This document shows, in pieces, positions 1-8,473 of a stretch of DNA of 30,511 nt (position 1 is the first letter of the stretch; each line of letters begins with the position of its first letter). A program made the position numbers and the translations under genes. Under the pieces are notes generated by a model, which was not told the DNA's origin, made no database searches, and saw only the letters and a program-made list of their open reading frames with translations. Source of the stretch: Verrucomicrobiota bacterium (GTDB lineage Bacteria > Verrucomicrobiota > Verrucomicrobiia > Limisphaerales > JAEYXS01); the NCBI GenBank assembly GCA_023431185.1, contig JAEYXS010000028.1:1-30511 (forward strand). The letters are read 5' to 3'.

Positions 1-286
1 GCCTATCTCTCCCCAGGGTCTCGTTCTAAAAAAGCTCCTGCGGGCCGGGTCGGGCTTCCCTCTCCCTCTGCCTCAAATGTTCCCTTGCTCCATCCTCATT
101 AGTTACCGCTCCTCCAACGTGCAAGGGCCGGGGTGAGGGGAAAGGTGACGTGCCTAAGCAAATCCACCCACCCCTCGCCCGAACATCCCATCCATCCCCT
201 TGTTCACAGAACTCGCCTACTGATGGCCTCACCCGCTTTTAATCACACCCATTTGATCCTCGCTTATTTCGCAACGGAAGTTCACC
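1..286. other. Intergenic stretch without a recognisable gene
   Basis: No supportable gene. The sequence is pyrimidine-rich on the plus strand. The only open frames are short, lack family resemblance and have low-complexity Pro/Ser/Arg/Gly composition typical of chance frames in GC-rich DNA. A GGAAG at 276-280 sits six bases before the ATG at 287 and probably serves the next gene. No terminator-like hairpin with a T-run was seen. Confidence 0.5.
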
Positions 287-928
287 ATGCTACCCAGCTC
301 AAGGATGACTCCTCAAACCCATCGCCGCCGAAAGTTGATGGCACTGCTCGTTGTTTCTGTGCTATTCACCCTCGGCTCTCTGTTCCTGCTCTGTTCAGCC
401 ACCCGCATTCCACCCCAGCCCACCGCTTGCCAGGCCAATCTCTATCTACTGGATCAAGCCATCACCCGCTGGGCCATGGACACTCATCGAGCAACCACCA
501 ATTCCCCAACGGAGCCCGACCTTCAACGTTACTTCTCCGATCAGTCTGTCCCCCGCTGTCCTGACGGAGCTATTTACCAATATGGCACTCTTGCCCTGGC
601 CACCACCTGCCCTCGTCACGGCAGTGCTGTGCTGCCACCTGCCAGTCAAAACGGCCCATCCTTGCTGGACTACCTGCAAATGAAACTGGGCCTAAAACCA
701 AACCAACCTTTCCACAACTGCCGCGCCAATCTCCTCATGCTGGATGGAGCCGCCCAGTCCTGGTCCTTGGAAAACAAGAAGCGAGTCCATGACAAAGTGG
801 ATGCCCTCAAAGTCGCCACATACCTACGTAATGGCCAACTTCCCCTCTGCCCCGCTGGCGGCAAATACGTTTACACCGCCGTCTCGAATTTCCCCTGCTG
901 CACCATTACCGGCCACACCCTCCCCTGA
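287..928 (+). CDS. Membrane-anchored protein with two tandem pseudopilin-type C-terminal modules
   Basis: The protein has 213 residues. Residues 13-16 (RRRK) precede one hydrophobic segment at about 17-36, so it is probably anchored with the rest outside the cytoplasm. The remainder is an internal duplication. Module 1 (48-111) runs C48-x-A-N-L-x-x-L-D ... W62 ... P89-x-C-P92 ... Y97-x-Y99 ... C108-P-x-H. Module 2 (145-210) runs C145-x-A-N-L-x-x-L-D ... W159 ... P186-x-C-P189-x-G-G-x-Y-x-Y ... C205-T-x-x-G-H. This pattern resembles the C-terminal part of pseudopilin-like (type II secretion G / ComGC-like) proteins common in Verrucomicrobiota. Unlike those, it has no FTLIE prepilin cleavage site. 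The start at 287 has GGAAG upstream; Met7 at 305 is an alternative. It converges on the downstream kinase gene. Function unknown. Confidence 0.75.
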   Translation: MLPSSRMTPQTHRRRKLMALLVVSVLFTLGSLFLLCSATRIPPQPTACQANLYLLDQAITRWAMDTHRATTNSPTEPDLQRYFSDQSVPRCPDGAIYQYGTLALATTCPRHGSAVLPPASQNGPSLLDYLQMKLGLKPNQPFHNCRANLLMLDGAAQSWSLENKKRVHDKVDALKVATYLRNGQLPLCPAGGKYVYTAVSNFPCCTITGHTLP

Positions 929-964
929 GGCCCTGAATTCCCGTCCGTTCCCTGTCCCTTCCCC

Positions 965-985
965 CATCTGCGTCCATCTGCGGTT
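965..985. repeat. Short CATCTGCG direct repeat between convergent genes
   Basis: Two copies of CATCTGCG (965-972 and 975-982) lie in the 72-base gap between the stops of the two convergent genes. The phrase resembles short intergenic elements I recall from other environmental bacteria (TCTGTGTCCATCTGTGG-like), but copy number cannot be judged from one window. No terminator with a T-run is visible in this gap. Confidence 0.25.
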
Positions 986-1000
986 GGAGTCATCCTCCGT

Positions 1001-4000
1001 TTACTCATCCAGCGCCACCCGCACCTTCTCCATCAGCTCCCTCGGCGTGTATGGCTTGGCCAGAAACCATGTCTTGGGCGGCAGTGCTTCCCCCCCGGAG
1101 ACCAGCTCGCTCGAATACCCGCTGCTGATCAAGACCCGCAGCTCCGGGCGCTCCTGTCGCAAGGTTTCCGCCAGCTCCTTGCCGCTGATCCCGCCCGGCA
1201 TCACCATGTCCGTCAGCAACAGCTTTACCTTGGCGTGATTCGTCTTCCACACTTGCAACGCCTCACTACCTGAGGCAGCCGACAAAATCTGATATCCGCC
1301 CATGGAGAGCAACGTCTCCAGCATCCGTCGCACCATCGAATCATCTTCCACCACGAGAATTGTCTCGGACCCCTTCTTCTCCGCTGGTTGCGGCAAAGGC
1401 TTGCTCGAAGTCAGCGCCGGTGTCTCCGCTGCTGGCAGATAGAGCCGGAACGTCGTCCCCTTGCCGACCGTCGAATCCACCTCCACCCACCCCTGATGCT
1501 GCTTGATGATCCCGTAAACCGTCGCCAACCCAAGCCCCGTACCCTTGCCAAACTCCTTCGTCGTGAAAAACGGTTCAAAGATCATTGTCAAATTTTCCGG
1601 CGCGATGCCGCTTCCCGTATCCATCACACTCAGGCACACATACGCTCCCGGCGCCGCTTGCGGTTTCTGCCGGCAATACGCCGCATCGATCTTCACCGCC
1701 TCGGTGCTGATGCGCAGTAGTCCTCCCTTGGGCATCGCATCCCGCGCGTTCACCGCCAGGTTCAGGATCACCTGCTCCACCATGCTGCTGTCCGCCTTTA
1801 CCGAAGGCAGGTCCGTGTCGTAATGGAATTCCAGCGTGATGTCCTCGCCCAAGATACGATCGAGCATCTGCGTCATCTGGCTGGTCACCTCGTTCAGGTT
1901 CAGCAACCGCCGCTGCAATACCTGCTTGCGGCTGAAGGCGAGCAACTGCTTCGTCAGATTCGCCGCCCGCTGGCTCGCATCCAATACTTGATCCAGCAAG
2001 TCCTGCTGTCCCGGTTCCGGATGATTCGCCAGCAACAGCGAGGTATTGCCTTGGATCACCGTCAGGATGTTGTTGAAATCATGCGCCACCCCCGCCGCCA
2101 GTTGCCCGACTGATTCCATCTTCTGCAACTGCCGCAGCTCGCCCTCCATCCGTTTGCGATCCGTCACATCCCGCCCCACACCGAACAACCCCACCACTTT
2201 TCCTTTTTCTGTCAAAGGAGTGATGGTCACTTCCATCGTGATCTGGCCGCCATCCTTGGTCTTGAGCGGCAATTCGAACAGCGGCAGACGCTCCCCGGTC
2301 ATCGCCAGTTGGAACTGTACCGCCGCTTCCGCTTTCACCTCCTCCGGCAGGGTCTCCGAGTAATGCCTGCCCAGCCAGTCCTCCACCACCCAGCCTGTGG
2401 CTTGCGTCAGGGCATTGTTAAGCGAGAGCACCATGCCCTCGGGCGAAAGGGTAAATATGAGATCCCGCGCCGTCTCGACCAGTTGCCGGTAACGTTTCTC
2501 CGACTGGCGCAACGCATCCTCCACCCTCCGCCGGTCAGTCACATCCGTGGCAATGCCGCAAAAACCCGTCACATTTCCACGTCCATCCGTCAGCGGAAAT
2601 TTCGAGACCATGTAGCAATGCGGCCCATCCGGCAGCGAAGCCCATTCCTCGGCATCAACTGGCCGGCCACTTTCCAGCATCTGCCGGTCATGCGCCCGAT
2701 AAACCTCCATCTCTTCCGGTGTCGAAAAATCTCGATCGAACTTGCCTTGGATATCCTCCCGCTTCACCCCAAATGCGGCGGCAAATTTAGAGTTCACCAG
2801 CAGATATCTGCCCTCCAGATCCTTGATGAAGATCAACGCCGGACTGTTATCCACAAAGGCCAGCAATCGCCGCTCGCTGGTCCGCATGGCTGCTTCGCTA
2901 AGCTTCTGGTCTGAGATGTCGATGTTGACGCCCAGATAGCCCTGCTGCTGTCCTTCCACCCAGATTGGCGCTAGAATATTGTAGAACCAGTGGGCCTTGC
3001 CTTGGTGTTCATAATGCACCTCCCCCAGCACTACTTCGCCCCGCAAGGCCCGCTCGTTATTTTCCAGCCACTTACGCCGCACTTCCGCTGATACCGGCCA
3101 TTCCTCCGCAGGCCGCTTGGCCAGTTCACCCCAGAATTTCAAGGAGACTGCATTCTGCAAGACATGCCGCCCCTGCTGGTCCATGATCCAGAAATCAAAC
3201 GGCACATGGTCGAACGCCGCCCGGAGGATGGCCTCACTCTCATTGGCCTTTCGTTCAGCCGCCTTGCGTTCAGTGATGTCCTGCATCACCGCCAGCGCCT
3301 TGGCTGGCTCGCCTGGCTGACTGATCATCCGGGTGGTGATCAGCAACTGTCGCTTGCTGCCGTCGCTGCGGACGATCTCCCACTCCTCGCCATTGAGCGC
3401 CTCCCCCGCCTTCATCCGCCTCATCCGCTCCACCGACCGCTGCTGCGTCTCCTCATCCGGATGCACGGTCTGATACCAGCCCCGCCGGTTGATCTCCTCC
3501 ATCGTGTAACCGGTGATCTCCCGCATCCGCTGGTTCCAGATGCTGAACCTTACGAACGGATGATCCGGTATCTGCTGGCAGACACAGATGCCCTGTCCCG
3601 CATGATCGATCACCATCTCGCGGAAGCAGCTCTCCGCATAAAGTTTCTCTTCGCTCTTCTGCCGCTCCAGCTCCAATCCCGCACGCTGGGCAAAGATCTC
3701 CAAGATGGCCCGCTTGGAGAACTCATCCGGCATGGGCTTGTCATCCATCACCACCAACAGGCCCAAAGGTTGTCCGGCGCGATCCAGCAACGGCAACCCC
3801 ATATAACTCTCCACGCCCAGATCTTTTAGCGGCTGATCATCGGGAAAACTCTTTTGGACATCACGCGGATAAAGGCAAATCTGCCGCCCCGCCACTTTCG
3901 CGCAAGGCGTTCCGGCCAGGGCATACTCGAAACATTCTCCGTGTCCCGTGCCCGTCCAAAAGGACAGCATCCTCACCCGGTCCGCTGGTTGGCCCAAGAA

Positions 4001-4513
4001 CTCCCCCACCATTGCCCACTTCACCTGCAGCGACTTGGCCAGATATTGCACCAGCGTCTGGAAGAAATTATCCCCGCGAAACCCGGTTGTCTTGGCCACC
4101 AGCGCCAACGCCTCCTGGCTGAACTTCTGCTCCGTGATGTCCCGTGCAATGGAATACAACGCTTCATTTCCTGGACGAACTCCCGGACACGTCCACGCCA
4201 GCCAGCGATAACTCCCGTTCTTGCAAAGATACCGATTCTCAAACTGGACGTTGTCCCTGCCTGACACCAGTTGCTGGTGCACTGCCAATGTCCTTTCCCG
4301 GTCCTCCGGGTGAACAAACTCAAGATAAGGCTTCGCCAGCAACTCCTCCCTGCGCCAGCCCAGCACCCGTTCCCAAGCCCGGTTCAATTTGCGAAAGTAG
4401 CCATCCGCACCGGCTACGCTCAACAAGTCCAGCGACAGATCGAACAGGCGTTCAAATGAATCCTGCTCGCCCTGACTGCCGTCTGGCTGCGCCCGCTGCT
4501 GGTCTGGTCCCAT
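1001..4513 (-). CDS. Multi-PAS/GAF hybrid sensor histidine kinase with C-terminal receiver
   Basis: A 1170-residue soluble-looking hybrid kinase with no clear membrane segment. Approximate order: PAS (19-130, ending DITEQ), GAF (150-290), PAS (300-415, DITERK), PAS (425-540, DISDQK), PAS (545-665, DVTDRR), PAS (670-790, DVTDRK), HisKA with the phospho-accepting His at about 811 in GVAHDFNNIL, HATPase (NLAVNARDAM, DTGSGI, EPFFTTK, GTGLGL), and a receiver domain with Asp1102 in LLTDMVMPG and a late KPY motif. Such kinases autophosphorylate on His and relay phosphate to the attached receiver. The output partner is not obvious, since the nearest genes are not regulators. Five PAS domains plus GAF imply cytoplasmic sensing, possibly of redox state or small ligands, but no heme or flavin residue can be assigned by eye. 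ATG at 4513 is the most upstream start. Confidence 0.93.
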   Translation of the reverse strand: MGPDQQRAQPDGSQGEQDSFERLFDLSLDLLSVAGADGYFRKLNRAWERVLGWRREELLAKPYLEFVHPEDRERTLAVHQQLVSGRDNVQFENRYLCKNGSYRWLAWTCPGVRPGNEALYSIARDITEQKFSQEALALVAKTTGFRGDNFFQTLVQYLAKSLQVKWAMVGEFLGQPADRVRMLSFWTGTGHGECFEYALAGTPCAKVAGRQICLYPRDVQKSFPDDQPLKDLGVESYMGLPLLDRAGQPLGLLVVMDDKPMPDEFSKRAILEIFAQRAGLELERQKSEEKLYAESCFREMVIDHAGQGICVCQQIPDHPFVRFSIWNQRMREITGYTMEEINRRGWYQTVHPDEETQQRSVERMRRMKAGEALNGEEWEIVRSDGSKRQLLITTRMISQPGEPAKALAVMQDITERKAAERKANESEAILRAAFDHVPFDFWIMDQQGRHVLQNAVSLKFWGELAKRPAEEWPVSAEVRRKWLENNERALRGEVVLGEVHYEHQGKAHWFYNILAPIWVEGQQQGYLGVNIDISDQKLSEAAMRTSERRLLAFVDNSPALIFIKDLEGRYLLVNSKFAAAFGVKREDIQGKFDRDFSTPEEMEVYRAHDRQMLESGRPVDAEEWASLPDGPHCYMVSKFPLTDGRGNVTGFCGIATDVTDRRRVEDALRQSEKRYRQLVETARDLIFTLSPEGMVLSLNNALTQATGWVVEDWLGRHYSETLPEEVKAEAAVQFQLAMTGERLPLFELPLKTKDGGQITMEVTITPLTEKGKVVGLFGVGRDVTDRKRMEGELRQLQKMESVGQLAAGVAHDFNNILTVIQGNTSLLLANHPEPGQQDLLDQVLDASQRAANLTKQLLAFSRKQVLQRRLLNLNEVTSQMTQMLDRILGEDITLEFHYDTDLPSVKADSSMVEQVILNLAVNARDAMPKGGLLRISTEAVKIDAAYCRQKPQAAPGAYVCLSVMDTGSGIAPENLTMIFEPFFTTKEFGKGTGLGLATVYGIIKQHQGWVEVDSTVGKGTTFRLYLPAAETPALTSSKPLPQPAEKKGSETILVVEDDSMVRRMLETLLSMGGYQILSAASGSEALQVWKTNHAKVKLLLTDMVMPGGISGKELAETLRQERPELRVLISSGYSSELVSGGEALPPKTWFLAKPYTPRELMEKVRVALDE

Positions 4514-4594
4514 GGCTTACGTCTTACGCTTGGAGTGGCCCCGCTTCCCCGCAATCACCGGACTATGGGATAACGCCGGAACGGGGTCCGAGGC

Positions 4595-4629
4595 AAAAGA
4601 AAACGCGAAGGCGTTCCCACCTTCGCGTT
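4595..4629 (-). terminator. Intrinsic terminator of the glutaredoxin-like gene
   Basis: A perfect 10-bp inverted repeat, AACGCGAAGG (4602-4611) and CCTTCGCGTT (4620-4629), encloses an 8-base loop. Read on the minus strand it is followed by TTCTTTTGCC. It lies 17 bases past the stop codon of the minus-strand glutaredoxin-like gene, so it most likely ends that transcript and insulates the kinase gene downstream. A second, A/T-rich hairpin (about 4630-4651) overlaps the stop codon itself. Confidence 0.8.
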
Positions 4630-4646
4630 GGTAAAAAAGACTTTTT

Positions 4647-4985
4647 TTACCGCTTGAAATTTAACGGAAACGCACCCGGCATCTCATGCGCGCAGGGCTG
4701 GTTGATCGGCGCATCCGGCTGCTTGTCATTCGAAGCCACCAGCTTGTTCGCCAGCAGGTAGGCTTCCACCTCTTCCCCGCTGATATCCGGCAGCATGTGC
4801 CCGTTCACTTCCACACAGGGACTCAACATCTGACCGGACTTCTCGATCATCTCCTGACGTTGCATCGGATTGTTGATGATATCCCGGTCCTCGAAAGGCA
4901 GGTCATACTTGCGCATCACGGCCCGCACCCCATTGCTCCAGCCGCACGACGGTTTCAGATAAGCGATAATCTTAGGCTTTTCCAT
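4647..4985 (-). CDS. Monothiol glutaredoxin-like protein
   Basis: A 112-residue cytoplasmic thioredoxin-fold protein of the glutaredoxin family. The N-terminal beta strand IIAYLKPSCGWS places the catalytic cysteine at C14 in C-G-W-S, where classical dithiol glutaredoxins have CPYC. The absent second cysteine points to a monothiol type. The cis-proline region is S55-P56-C57-V-E-V-N-G, followed by a helix (SGEEVEAYL). The C-terminal tail (about 85-112) has an extra Cys in QPCAHE. Family roles are glutathione-dependent disulfide reduction, deglutathionylation or Fe-S handling; which applies is not visible. It is divergent from the glycerate kinase gene across about 130 bases and followed by a strong terminator, so it is probably monocistronic. 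Confidence 0.82.
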   Translation of the reverse strand: MEKPKIIAYLKPSCGWSNGVRAVMRKYDLPFEDRDIINNPMQRQEMIEKSGQMLSPCVEVNGHMLPDISGEEVEAYLLANKLVASNDKQPDAPINQPCAHEMPGAFPLNFKR

Positions 4986-5117
4986 AATTACTCAAAAATT
5001 GCTGTCACGATGCCACTATGTAACCACGCATATCCCCTGCCGTCAACAAGTCGCCGCCGGCTGCTTGACCACGCTTTGCGCTTGGCGGCGGCCAAATCCC
5101 CTAGTTAATTGCCTCCC

Positions 5118-6251
5118 ATGTCCTTACGCGTCCTGATTGCCCCCGACAAATTTAAAGGCAGCCTCACCGCCCAGCAAGTGGCTGTCGCCGTCGCCCAAGG
5201 CTGGCAGCGCGCTCGCCCTAACGACGCCATCACCCTGCTCCCCATGAGCGACGGCGGCGACGGCTTCGGTGAAGTCATCGGCAGCGCCCTCAAGGCCAAG
5301 GTCAAGCGCCTCAAGACAGTCGATGCCGCCCACCGCCTCCACTCCGCCGAGTGGCGTTGGGAACCCAAGACCAAGACCGCCATCGTGGAATCCGCCCGCA
5401 TCATCGGGCTTGGTATGCTCCCCAAGGGGCAATACCACCCCTTCCAACTCGATAGCACCGGCCTTGGCGAAGTCCTCCTCGCTGCCGCCAAACAAGGTGC
5501 CACCCGTTGCCTCGTCGGCCTCGGCGGGAGCGCCACCAATGACGCCGGTTTCGGTATGGCCAAAGCCCTCGGCTGGAAATTCCTCCGTCAAGACGGCTCC
5601 GCCATCACCGTCTGGACCGACCTCGATCAGCTTGGCAAAATAGTCCCGCCCAAGAAGCGTAAACTCTTCCGCCACGTCACCGTCGCTGTCGATGTCCAGA
5701 ACCCATTGCTCGGTGCCCGTGGTTGCAGCCGCATCTACGGCCCGCAGAAAGGTCTCCGCCCGGAAGACTTCCCCAAGGCCGATGCCTGCATGAAGCGATT
5801 GGTGAAGGTCCTGAAGCGCGACCACAAGCTCGACTTTGCCAAAACTCCCGGAGCCGGTGCTGCGGGCGGTCTTGGCTTCGCGCTGCTGACTTTCCTCGGA
5901 GCCAAGGCTGAATCCGGCTTCGAACTCGTCGCCACCCATTGCCAGTTGCGCAAACATCTCGCCCAGGCCGATCTCGTCATCACCGGCGAAGGCGCGCTGG
6001 ACCGCTCCACCACCATGGGCAAGGGCGTAGGTGAAATCGCCCTCCTGTGCAAAAAAAGCAAGGTTCCTTGCATCGGCTTTTCCGGGTTCCTCGATCCCGT
6101 CCCCGCTCTTCTGCGTCGCTTTGATCTTGCCCGTGGCCTCACGCCCGGCTTCGTCACCACGGAGGAAGCTTTTGGCGAACCGGAATTCCACCTCGCCCGT
6201 CTCGCTGAAAAGACTGCTCTGGAGATTTCGGAACCCTGCGCTTGCTGCTAA
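5118..6251 (+). CDS. glxK: Glycerate kinase (GlxK/GarK family)
   Basis: A 377-residue enzyme that phosphorylates D-glycerate with ATP to phosphoglycerate, feeding glyoxylate or serine-type carbon into glycolysis. The N-terminus (RVLIAPDKFKGSLTAQQVA) is the signature of the family, followed by PMSDGGDGFGEV, GLGGSATNDAGFGMAKALG and GPQKG, and later TGEGALDRSTTMGKG. Length matches the usual 370-385 residues. I chose the ATG at 5118 because the family begins with the M-x-x-x-V-L-I-A-P-D strand; a TTG three codons upstream (5109) would also keep frame. No Shine-Dalgarno is evident. The nucleoside transporter gene starts 25 bases downstream, suggesting co-transcription, although a 7-bp hairpin (6240-6257) overlaps the stop codon. 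Confidence 0.93.
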   Translation: MSLRVLIAPDKFKGSLTAQQVAVAVAQGWQRARPNDAITLLPMSDGGDGFGEVIGSALKAKVKRLKTVDAAHRLHSAEWRWEPKTKTAIVESARIIGLGMLPKGQYHPFQLDSTGLGEVLLAAAKQGATRCLVGLGGSATNDAGFGMAKALGWKFLRQDGSAITVWTDLDQLGKIVPPKKRKLFRHVTVAVDVQNPLLGARGCSRIYGPQKGLRPEDFPKADACMKRLVKVLKRDHKLDFAKTPGAGAAGGLGFALLTFLGAKAESGFELVATHCQLRKHLAQADLVITGEGALDRSTTMGKGVGEIALLCKKSKVPCIGFSGFLDPVPALLRRFDLARGLTPGFVTTEEAFGEPEFHLARLAEKTALEISEPCACC

Positions 6252-6276
6252 GCAAGCACTTACTTAGCTTCACGCC

Positions 6277-7551
6277 ATGACGGAAAAGCTCATCAGCCTG
6301 CTCGGTATGGTGGCCTTCATCGCCTTGGCCTGGGGCATCTCCGAGCATCGCAAACGCTTCCCGTGGCGCGTCGTCCTCTGGGGTCTCGGCTTGCAGATGT
6401 TCTTTGCCCTCGTGATCCTAAAGACGGATTTCGGCAAAGCCTTCTTCACCTTCGCGCAAAACGCTGTCTCCAAGCTCATCGGCTTCGCCAATGAAGGCGC
6501 CAAAGTCGTCTTCGGCCCGCTCGCGGATAATGGCCTGCTGGCGGACAAGTTCGGCCCGCCCAATGCCTTCGTGCTCGCCATCACCATCACCGCCACCATC
6601 ATCCTCGTCTCGGCCCTGTCCTCTCTGCTCTATTACTGGCGTATCTTGCCGAAGATCGTGGAAGGCACCGCGTGGGTGATGCAACGCACCATGGGCACCA
6701 GCGGCAGTGAGAGCTTGGCCGCCGCCGCCAATATCTTCACCGGCCAGACGGAAGCCCCGCTGGTCATCAAACCTTACCTGCCCCGCATGACCCGCAGCGA
6801 ACTCCTCGCCATGATGACGGGTGGCATGGCGACCATCGCCGGCGGTGTGCTCGCCGTTTACACTTCGCTGGGCGAAGGCGTGGGCCGTCTGGACATGGCC
6901 GGCCATCTCCTCACCGCCTCCGTCATGAGCGCACCGGCTGCCTTGATGCTTGCCAAGATTATGCTTCCGGAAACGGAAGCCAGTGAAACTGCCGGTGGCG
7001 GCAAGGCTCAGATTGAGCAAACCAGCGCCAACAGCATCGACGCCCTCTGCACTGGTGCCAGTGACGGTCTCAAACTCTCCCTGAACGTCGCCGCCATGCT
7101 CATCGCGTTTGTGGCCCTGGTTGCACTCGCCAATTACCTGCTTGCGCTGCCTCAGTTGTTTTTCTCCAGCAATCCAGACGCGCTCAAGCCCGTCACTTTC
7201 CAAGCCATGTTCGGCTGGGTGAATGCCCCCTTCGCCTGGCTCATGGGGGTGCCATCGCAAGACTGCCTCGCCGTCGGTCAAATCCTCGGCGAACGCATCG
7301 TCTTGAATGAATTCATCGGCTACCTTTCCTTGACTGGCCAGCAAGGCGCCCTCGATCCCCGCAGCTTCACGATCGCCACCTATGCCCTCTGCGGTTTTGC
7401 CAATTTCGGCAGCATCGCCATCCAGATCGGAGGCATCGGTGCCTTGGTGCCCGAACGTCGAAAAGACCTTGCACGCCTTGGGGTTAGGTCCATGATAGCC
7501 GGGTTGTTGGCGTGTTACTTGACCGCTACAGTTGTTGGCTTGTTGATCTAG
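6277..7551 (+). CDS. nupC: Concentrative nucleoside transporter (NupC/CNT family)
   Basis: A 424-residue inner-membrane protein with about eight to ten hydrophobic segments, covering nearly its whole length. Family motifs include the N-terminal helices, the central GTSGSESLAAAANIFTGQTEA segment (residues about 138-158), which forms the substrate-binding region of CNT proteins, TGGMATIAGGVLAVY, and the C-terminal TYALCGFANFGSIAIQIGGI with the second conserved binding stretch. CNT proteins import nucleosides by symport with Na+ or H+; the coupling ion cannot be told by eye. It lies 25 bases after glycerate kinase, so a shared transcript handling salvage of carbon from nucleosides and glycerate is plausible but is inference. 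Confidence 0.94.
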   Translation: MTEKLISLLGMVAFIALAWGISEHRKRFPWRVVLWGLGLQMFFALVILKTDFGKAFFTFAQNAVSKLIGFANEGAKVVFGPLADNGLLADKFGPPNAFVLAITITATIILVSALSSLLYYWRILPKIVEGTAWVMQRTMGTSGSESLAAAANIFTGQTEAPLVIKPYLPRMTRSELLAMMTGGMATIAGGVLAVYTSLGEGVGRLDMAGHLLTASVMSAPAALMLAKIMLPETEASETAGGGKAQIEQTSANSIDALCTGASDGLKLSLNVAAMLIAFVALVALANYLLALPQLFFSSNPDALKPVTFQAMFGWVNAPFAWLMGVPSQDCLAVGQILGERIVLNEFIGYLSLTGQQGALDPRSFTIATYALCGFANFGSIAIQIGGIGALVPERRKDLARLGVRSMIAGLLACYLTATVVGLLI

Positions 7552-7632
7552 GCGGGAGGGGGGTAATAGCACAAAATGGCTGCTATCAGGAAGTTAACTC
7601 CTGTGCTTACTTAAACCTTTAGGAATTGCTGT

Positions 7633-8346
7633 ATGGGGCGTTGGAAAATGTTGGCTTACATCGTTTGCCTCGCGCTGACTGTCGCGTTTGGCACATTGAC
7701 TTTGCGTTTTCACAGCCAAGTGAACAACCGGGATGCTGCCTTAGCCCCGCTGGCCGAAGACAGCACTGCCCGCGAGAACCCCTTCGATGCTGCCTACACC
7801 CGCATGATGATGAGCGGCTCCGTGCTTTTCCTGGCCTTTTGCGGACTCGCCCTGCTGGTCGCACGCGATATCGGCTCTCTGGTTGGCGGCCGGGCTGCTG
7901 CCCTCTACTACGACGAGGATGAAGCCTCGGACGCTTCCCGCAATGCCCTTTATGAACAGGCCGATCACGCCTGCAATGCCGGTGACTATCTCGAAGGCAT
8001 CCGCCTGCTGCGCCTCTACGTGGAGCAAAACCCCCGCGAACAGCACGCCGCCCTGCGCATCGCCGAGATCTACGAAAAGGAGTTGGGCAATTATCTCGCC
8101 GCGGCGCTGGAACTCGAGGAGATCTTGAAATCACGCCTGCGTCCGGACCGTTGGGGCTGGACGGCCATCCGCCTCTGCAACCTGTACACCGGCAAACTCA
8201 AGCAAAGCGATAAAGCGGTCGCCCTCTTGCGCCGTCTGGTCGAGGAATACCCCACCACCCAGGCCGCCGAGAAAGCCCGCAAGCGTCTCGCCATGATGGA
8301 GCAAGCCGAGAATGGCGCGATTCAGGAAGAGACCTCCGTCACTTGA
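7633..8346 (+). CDS. Membrane-anchored tetratricopeptide-repeat protein
   Basis: A 237-residue protein. A hydrophobic segment at about 6-24 is followed by a short loop and a second hydrophobic segment (about 56-75, VLFLAFCGLALLVARDI). The remaining C-terminal region is helical and TPR-like: ALYEQADHACNAGDYLEGIR, then NPREQHAALRIAEIYEKELG, and SDKAVALLRRLVEEYPTTQA ending in a KARKRLAMM helix. TPRs usually mediate protein-protein contacts. The soluble domain after two membrane passes probably faces the same side as the N-terminus. AGGA lies nine bases before the ATG. No partner is indicated by neighbours: the transporter ends 81 bases upstream and the propeller kinase starts 127 bases downstream. 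Confidence 0.8.
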   Translation: MGRWKMLAYIVCLALTVAFGTLTLRFHSQVNNRDAALAPLAEDSTARENPFDAAYTRMMMSGSVLFLAFCGLALLVARDIGSLVGGRAAALYYDEDEASDASRNALYEQADHACNAGDYLEGIRLLRLYVEQNPREQHAALRIAEIYEKELGNYLAAALELEEILKSRLRPDRWGWTAIRLCNLYTGKLKQSDKAVALLRRLVEEYPTTQAAEKARKRLAMMEQAENGAIQEETSVT

Positions 8347-8473
8347 CCATTTTCCCCCACGTTTGCTCCCGCTATCCCAATCCCTTTTTATCCACAGGGA
8401 GCAGCCTTTCCTGACATCGTCCAGATGAATGAGTTGCGCCGCTCTGGCTGGAACATTAGCCTGAAGTGTCGTA

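Noticed and set aside
26..232. Small minus-strand frame at the window start
   Set aside because: Low-complexity composition, no family resemblance and no ribosome-binding site.
3164..3829. Plus-strand frame of 221 codons inside the kinase gene
   Set aside because: The opposite strand encodes continuous PAS domains; this frame is rich in Leu/His/Arg/Pro and has no motif.
5124..6191. Long open frame (355 codons) on the minus strand opposite glycerate kinase
   Set aside because: It mirrors a well-recognised kinase gene, has the Gly/Glu/Ala-rich composition of an antisense shadow in GC-rich DNA, and matches no family.
6240..6257. GCTTGCT/AGCAAGC hairpin over the glycerate kinase stop codon
   Set aside because: No T-run follows and nupC starts 19 bases later, so it is not called a terminator.
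6418..7572. Long open frame (384 codons) opposite the nucleoside transporter
   Set aside because: Antisense shadow of a clear transporter gene; His/Gly/Glu-rich composition and no domain.
8365..8402. GCTCCC/GGGAGC inverted repeat after the TPR gene
   Set aside because: The stem has only 6 bp with a loop of about 26 bases and no following T-run, too weak to call a terminator.
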